This document shows positions 60,862 through 64,000 of a stretch of 64,000 nucleotides of DNA, piece after piece. Both the position numbers and the translations under genes were made by a program. Source of the stretch: Maridesulfovibrio sp. (GTDB lineage Bacteria > Desulfobacterota > Desulfovibrionia > Desulfovibrionales > Desulfovibrionaceae). The notes under the pieces are model-generated. The model worked only from the letters and a program-made list of their open reading frames with translations. It ran no database searches and had not been told where the DNA came from. The DNA is taken from positions 928,501-992,500 of the forward strand of contig NZ_OY762999.1 in NCBI RefSeq assembly GCF_963666665.1, read 5' to 3'. Each line of letters opens with the position of its first letter. The stretch's first letter is position 1.

Positions 60862-61782
60862 ATGGCTATTATCGCAGTAGGACACAAAAACCCCGATACC
60901 GATACCATTGCATCCGCAATCGCTATTGCTGACCTCTGGTCCAAAGCAAAAGAAGAAACCAAAGCTGTTGCTCAGGGTGCTATCGCTCCTGAAACCGCTT
61001 TTGTTCTGGAAAAGTTCGGTTGTGCTGCTCCCGAGATCGTAACTGACGCTACCGATCAGAAAATTATCCTCGTTGACCACTCCGACATCGCTCAGAGCCT
61101 GGACAACCTTGATAAAGGTGAAATCGTTGCAGTAGTTGACCACCACAAACTCGGTGATGTTACTACCCCCAACCCCCTCGAAATGTGGGTATGGCCTGTA
61201 GGCTGCACCGGTACCGTCATCAACGCAATGTACAAGTTCTACAACGTAGAAGTTCCCAAGAACATTGCTGGCGTACTTCTCTGTGCTATCCTCTCCGACA
61301 CCGTTATGTTCAAGTCCGTTACCTGCACCGACGCTGACAAAGCTGCTGTAGAAGAACTGGCTAAGATTGCTGGTGTTGAAGATGTTATGGCTCTCGGAAT
61401 GGAAATGTTCAACGTTAAGTCCGCAGTTGCTGGCGCAACCATGAGCGAACTTATCTTCCGTGACTACAAAGATTTCGATATGTCCGGCAACAAAGTCGGT
61501 ATCGGCCAGCTCGAAGTTGTTGATCTGTCCGTATTCGACGGCATCAAAGATGACCTCTATGCTGAACTTGAAAAAGTTAAAGCTGAAGGCCGTCACAGCT
61601 GCTTCCTGCTGCTTACCGACATCATGAAAGAAGGTTCTGAAATGCTTATCGTTTCTGACGATCCTTCTGTTGTTGAAAAAGCATTCGGCGTTGCTCCCGA
61701 AGGTACCAAAGTATACCTTGAAGGCGTAATGTCCCGCAAAAAGCAGGTTGTACCTAACTTCGAGAAAGCTTTCTCCGCATAA
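60862..61782 (+). CDS. ppaC: Manganese-dependent inorganic pyrophosphatase
   Basis: This is a family II pyrophosphatase of the DHH superfamily, 306 residues. Metal-binding motifs are GHKNPDTDTIASA, VDHSD, VDHHKLGD and SDTVMFKS, and the C-terminal lobe carries SRKKQVVP, which binds pyrophosphate. It hydrolyses the pyrophosphate made during sulfate activation, an essential role in sulfate reducers. Optimised codon use (GCT, AAA, GAA) points to strong expression. AGGAGG precedes the ATG. Confidence 0.97.
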   Translation: MAIIAVGHKNPDTDTIASAIAIADLWSKAKEETKAVAQGAIAPETAFVLEKFGCAAPEIVTDATDQKIILVDHSDIAQSLDNLDKGEIVAVVDHHKLGDVTTPNPLEMWVWPVGCTGTVINAMYKFYNVEVPKNIAGVLLCAILSDTVMFKSVTCTDADKAAVEELAKIAGVEDVMALGMEMFNVKSAVAGATMSELIFRDYKDFDMSGNKVGIGQLEVVDLSVFDGIKDDLYAELEKVKAEGRHSCFLLLTDIMKEGSEMLIVSDDPSVVEKAFGVAPEGTKVYLEGVMSRKKQVVPNFEKAFSA

Positions 61783-61804
61783 GTTAAGTATATATAGCTT
61801 CTGT

Positions 61805-61840
61805 AAGTCCGGCAGGTTTAGTCCTGCCGGACTTTTTTGT
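61805..61840 (+). terminator. Terminator of ppaC
   Basis: AAGTCCGGCAGG (61805-61816) pairs perfectly with CCTGCCGGACTT (61823-61834), followed by T6. Confidence 0.92.
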
Positions 61841-61938
61841 TGTGTTGTATTAGCCTTGTTAAGGTTGATTTATTGGATTAATTTTTTTAAGTTTTCTTGT
61901 ATTATCCAACTGCCTGTGGGCACTAAATATGGGGATTT

Positions 61939-62166
61939 ATGAAAATAACTTTGCTTTGTTATGCAACTTTTGCTGTAAAAAGCCCTGAAAATTCTGAGGC
62001 ATACCCTATTTCCGAAGGGGAAACGGTATCCGATGTTCTTGAGAGGGTAGGGATTCCAATTGAAGAGGTAAAAATCGTTTTTATCAACGGCAAGTCTTCT
62101 AAGTTTGACATAGCGCTTCAAGATGGAGACCGGGTTGGTGTTTTTCCTGCAGTCGGTGGTGGCTGA
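61939..62166 (+). CDS. MoaD/ThiS-family sulfur carrier-like protein
   Basis: The 75-residue beta-grasp protein has ITLLCYATFAVKSPEN, SDVLERVGIPIEEVKIVFING and DGDRVGVFPAVGGG, the ubiquitin-like C-terminal tail. Members carry a thiocarboxylate or act in tungsten/molybdenum cofactor synthesis. Here the chain ends with three Gly instead of the usual two, so a Gly trimming or a different role is possible. No adenylating enzyme is adjacent. A GGGGAT site precedes the ATG. Confidence 0.85.
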   Translation: MKITLLCYATFAVKSPENSEAYPISEGETVSDVLERVGIPIEEVKIVFINGKSSKFDIALQDGDRVGVFPAVGGG

Positions 62167-62191
62167 TTTGTTCGCAATGGGGAGGTGATGT

Positions 62192-62695
62192 ATGAAATTT
62201 ATTGCACGAACATTGATTCTAAGTCTTTTGCTGATTTTTGTTTTGGCCTCAGTCGTTGGTGCGGCAACAATTAACGGTCAAAATTGGTATAACGAATCTC
62301 CCGGTGTGCATACAATGCAGATCTGGGTGGTTGAGCCGGATGTTTCTATTAAGAGTGTGAAATTTAAGAACGGTGAAAGCTCGTTATGGTCATGGAAATA
62401 TGTGGATGACACAAAGTCATCCGTGATCATGACCGGTCCCAAGGCTTCCGGGGTTAATGCTATAAGGCCTGATTTTCAGTTTACTTCTCCATATAAAAAG
62501 TACAATTTTTCAGTTGAGTGGGCCGAATTAAGTCAGGGTAACACCCTTACAGGGACCAATTTTTACATTGATAAGAAATGGAAATATACCAAAGGTGATA
62601 TTTCCCACACGCCTACTCCTATTCCCGGAGCAGTTCTGTTGTTTGCAGGAGGACTTTCTGTGTTAGCTTTTATTCGGCGCAAGTTTTTCCGCTAA
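62192..62695 (+). CDS. Exported protein with PEP-CTERM-like C-terminal sorting signal
   Basis: The 167-residue protein has an N-terminal signal peptide (LILSLLLIFVLASVVGA), a beta-rich mature region of ~120 residues (TINGQNWYNESPGVHTMQIW), and a C-terminal tripartite signal: Pro-rich PIPGA, a hydrophobic helix VLLFAGGLSVLAF and a basic end RRKFFR. This pattern matches PEP-CTERM-like targets of exosortase-type processing, but the motif is not the classical PEP. Function unknown. It is followed by a terminator. Confidence 0.75.
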   Translation: MKFIARTLILSLLLIFVLASVVGAATINGQNWYNESPGVHTMQIWVVEPDVSIKSVKFKNGESSLWSWKYVDDTKSSVIMTGPKASGVNAIRPDFQFTSPYKKYNFSVEWAELSQGNTLTGTNFYIDKKWKYTKGDISHTPTPIPGAVLLFAGGLSVLAFIRRKFFR

Positions 62696-62717
62696 TCGAG
62701 TTTACTTGCAATATTTT

Positions 62718-62745
62718 AAAGGCCGGACTTAATCCGGTCTTTTTG
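62718..62745 (+). terminator. Terminator after the PEP-CTERM-like gene
   Basis: AAAGGCCGGA pairs with TCCGGTCTTT (one G-T wobble), then TTTTG. Confidence 0.75.
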
Positions 62746-62864
62746 TTTTCAGTGATTATGTTCTAATCAAAATCAAGGTAAAATTTATTGTATTGATAAT
62801 CGATTGGGCTCATGGTATCGGCATATCCGTTCAGGAGAATTAAATAGTCCTGAAGGAGGAAACT

Positions 62865-63215
62865 ATGGGCAGCAGATGCCTTTTAAATTCGAAAATTCAC
62901 AGAGCAACCATCACCGATGCCAATGTCGATTATGAAGGTTCTATTTCTATTGATGTGGATCTGCTTGAGAAAGCAGGAATCCTTCCCTATGAACGCGTCG
63001 ATGTTCTAAACGTAGACAACGGGGAAAGGCTTACCACCTATGCCATTGAAGGCGGTCCGGGTGAATTTTGTCTGAACGGCGCAGCCGCTCACAAGGGTGA
63101 AGCTGGGCAGAAGATTATTATTTGTACCTATACGTGGCTTGATGAAGATGAATTAGGGCTGCACAAGCCTAAGGTTGTTCTTCTCGGTGACGGGAATAAG
63201 GTCAAAAAAGTTTAG
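62865..63215 (+). CDS. panD: Aspartate 1-decarboxylase
   Basis: PanD makes beta-alanine for pantothenate and CoA. The 116-residue proenzyme cleaves itself between G25 and S26 in VDYEGSISID to form the pyruvoyl group. Other conserved features are KIHRATITDAN, TYAIEGGPGEFCLNGAAA and VLLGDGNKV near the end. AAGGAGG precedes the ATG. It is monocistronic with a terminator. Confidence 0.96.
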   Translation: MGSRCLLNSKIHRATITDANVDYEGSISIDVDLLEKAGILPYERVDVLNVDNGERLTTYAIEGGPGEFCLNGAAAHKGEAGQKIIICTYTWLDEDELGLHKPKVVLLGDGNKVKKV

Positions 63216-63225
63216 TAGTTCTAGT

Positions 63226-63256
63226 AAAAAGGCGCGGTTACCGCGCCTTTTTTTAT
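63226..63256 (+). terminator. Terminator of panD
   Basis: AAAAAGGCGCGG (63226-63237) pairs with CCGCGCCTTTTT (63241-63252), then more T. Confidence 0.92.
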
Positions 63257-63300
63257 TTTTATATATTATGTACAGAAAAGGCATCAGAATGGAGAATCTA

Positions 63301-63712
63301 ATGAAAAAAGATTGTTAGCAATATTTTGCGGTTTAGTTCTGGTGTCTGGCAGTGCTCCGGTGATTAGAATTTAGTATATACCTGTTTCGACAGCATGAAG
63401 TTATTATCAAACGTGTTTACCAGCAGGAAGAGGTCGTGAGGGAGGCGTCTTTCAAGGGATGCAGTCTTATTACATGACAGTTGGTAGCGGAGGGGTAGAA
63501 CTGCATGGGGTGTGATGCAAGGTATAAATTCGATTGATTCTCAGGAGGAGAGCTGGGATGCTTATGTGTTGGTTCCTTCGGCTGTATCTGTGCGCCTTGT
63601 TTCATTAACTGTTCAAGCTCAGCATGATCTGACCGGATCAACTGTTCCTGACATTCAGAGCTTCACAACGATAGACAGAGTCCAGATCAGTTATATATAT
63701 AGGAAGGTATGA
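63301..63712 (+). pseudogene. Decayed gene fragment with signal-peptide remnant
   Basis: ATG at 63301 is followed by an A6 tract; with one more A the sequence would read a signal peptide (LLAIFCGLVLVSGSAP), but it now stops after five codons. Downstream, GMQSYYMTVGSGGVELHGV lies in one frame and MQGINSIDSQEESWDAYVLV through VQISYIYRKV in another, with a stop between. The pieces suggest one exported protein broken by at least two frameshifts. I do not recognise the family. Confidence 0.45.
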
Positions 63713-63834
63713 CGTCTGGGCAGACGTTAGTTGAACCGTTTTATTGCAGATATACTTAAATGCAGCGTAAGCCTACCATTAAGCCATCTTTGTAAGTAAA
63801 TCGTTGGGTATAGCATAAATAATTTAAAAACATG

Positions 63835-63919
63835 TTGACGCAGAACTAAGTTTTTCATAGATACATTCTTCTCGACGCAGCAACGGCTGGGAGTCACAAG
63901 CGCGTCGAGATTTTTTTTT
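63835..63919 (+). other. Promoter-like elements and strong hairpin with T9: possible short RNA or leader
   Basis: TTGACG (63835-63840) and TAGATA (63858-63863) are 17 bases apart. Right behind them TCTCGACGC (63870-63878) pairs with GCGTCGAGA (63902-63910), followed by T9. A transcript would be about 50 bases. It could be a small RNA, an attenuator leader for a gene beyond the window, or only the terminator of a decayed gene. Confidence 0.35.
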
Positions 63920-64000
63920 GACTGACCGGACATTTGCGGTTGACTTTCGGAACGGGATTACATAGTTTCCCAATCCGCGCTGATCAAAAGCAAGGCGCTG

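Noticed and set aside
1..64000. CRISPR arrays, prophage or rRNA operon
   Set aside because: No regularly spaced repeats, phage structural genes or rRNA segments were seen on either strand.

Overview
The window looks like chromosomal DNA of a sulfate-reducing deltaproteobacterium of the Desulfovibrionaceae, most like the marine Maridesulfovibrio/Desulfovibrio group. The case rests on gene content and order rather than on any search: a CbiK-type chelatase followed by a FecCD-type ABC transporter and a precorrin-2 methyltransferase, a PyrG-KdsA-KdsC-LptC-LptA-LptB-RpoN-HPF-PtsN-RapZ block running into mannose-family PTS genes, a type III glutamine synthetase, a ferredoxin-thioredoxin reductase catalytic subunit and a manganese pyrophosphatase. 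GC content is moderate, Shine-Dalgarno sites are strong (GGAGG types), and most transcription units end in clear hairpin plus T-tract terminators. There is no rRNA operon or CRISPR array; the one RNA gene I can support is a tRNA-Ser(CGA).

Layout. 1-4.1 kb: tetrapyrrole/metal operon (cbiK, permease, ATPase, binding protein, cobI). 4.1-9.9 kb (minus): class IV aminotransferase, asd, metF, a MutT-type Nudix protein and an ABC-F protein. 10-18.2 kb: orphan binding protein, GIY-YIG protein, chloramphenicol acetyltransferase-like protein, two surface-glycan-type glycosyltransferases, lipoprotein, PAS chemoreceptor, exported unknown. 18.3-23.6 kb: nitrogen block with type III glutamine synthetase (preceded by a good -24/-12 promoter candidate) and a three-gene glutamine/polar amino acid ABC transporter. 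23.7-37.6 kb: accessory and regulatory genes, including a frameshifted nuclease-like gene, orphan binding proteins, UbiD, AraC and MarR-GNAT regulators, and a CoA-disulfide-reductase-like enzyme behind an FNR-type box. 37.6-38.9 kb: a complete IS3-family element that has landed in the stop codon of an iron alcohol dehydrogenase gene. 38.9-49.1 kb: that dehydrogenase with a divergent AraC regulator, LysR/LysE pair, helicase, small lipoprotein, tRNA-Ser, secreted phosphatidylserine-decarboxylase-like protein, a broken charged-protein gene, tadA and purQ. 49.4-60.8 kb: pyrG, then Kdo synthesis and LPS transport, rpoN, and Ntr/mannose PTS genes. 60.9-64 kb: ppaC, a MoaD/ThiS-like protein, a PEP-CTERM-like protein, panD, then decayed sequence.

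How the genes work together. The 51-55.4 kb operon makes Kdo and moves LPS to the outer membrane. The following rpoN-hpf-ptsN-rapZ-PTS run is a regulatory phosphotransfer cluster, and the predicted sigma-54 promoter of the glutamine synthetase gene links it to nitrogen supply elsewhere in the window. Several genes carry apparent frameshifts: the EIIC at a T9 tract, the nuclease-like gene at an A AAA AAT heptamer, the charged exported protein twice, and the gene remnant at the right end. These could be phase-variable, recoded or decayed genes, or sequencing errors at homopolymers; I cannot tell which from the sequence alone.
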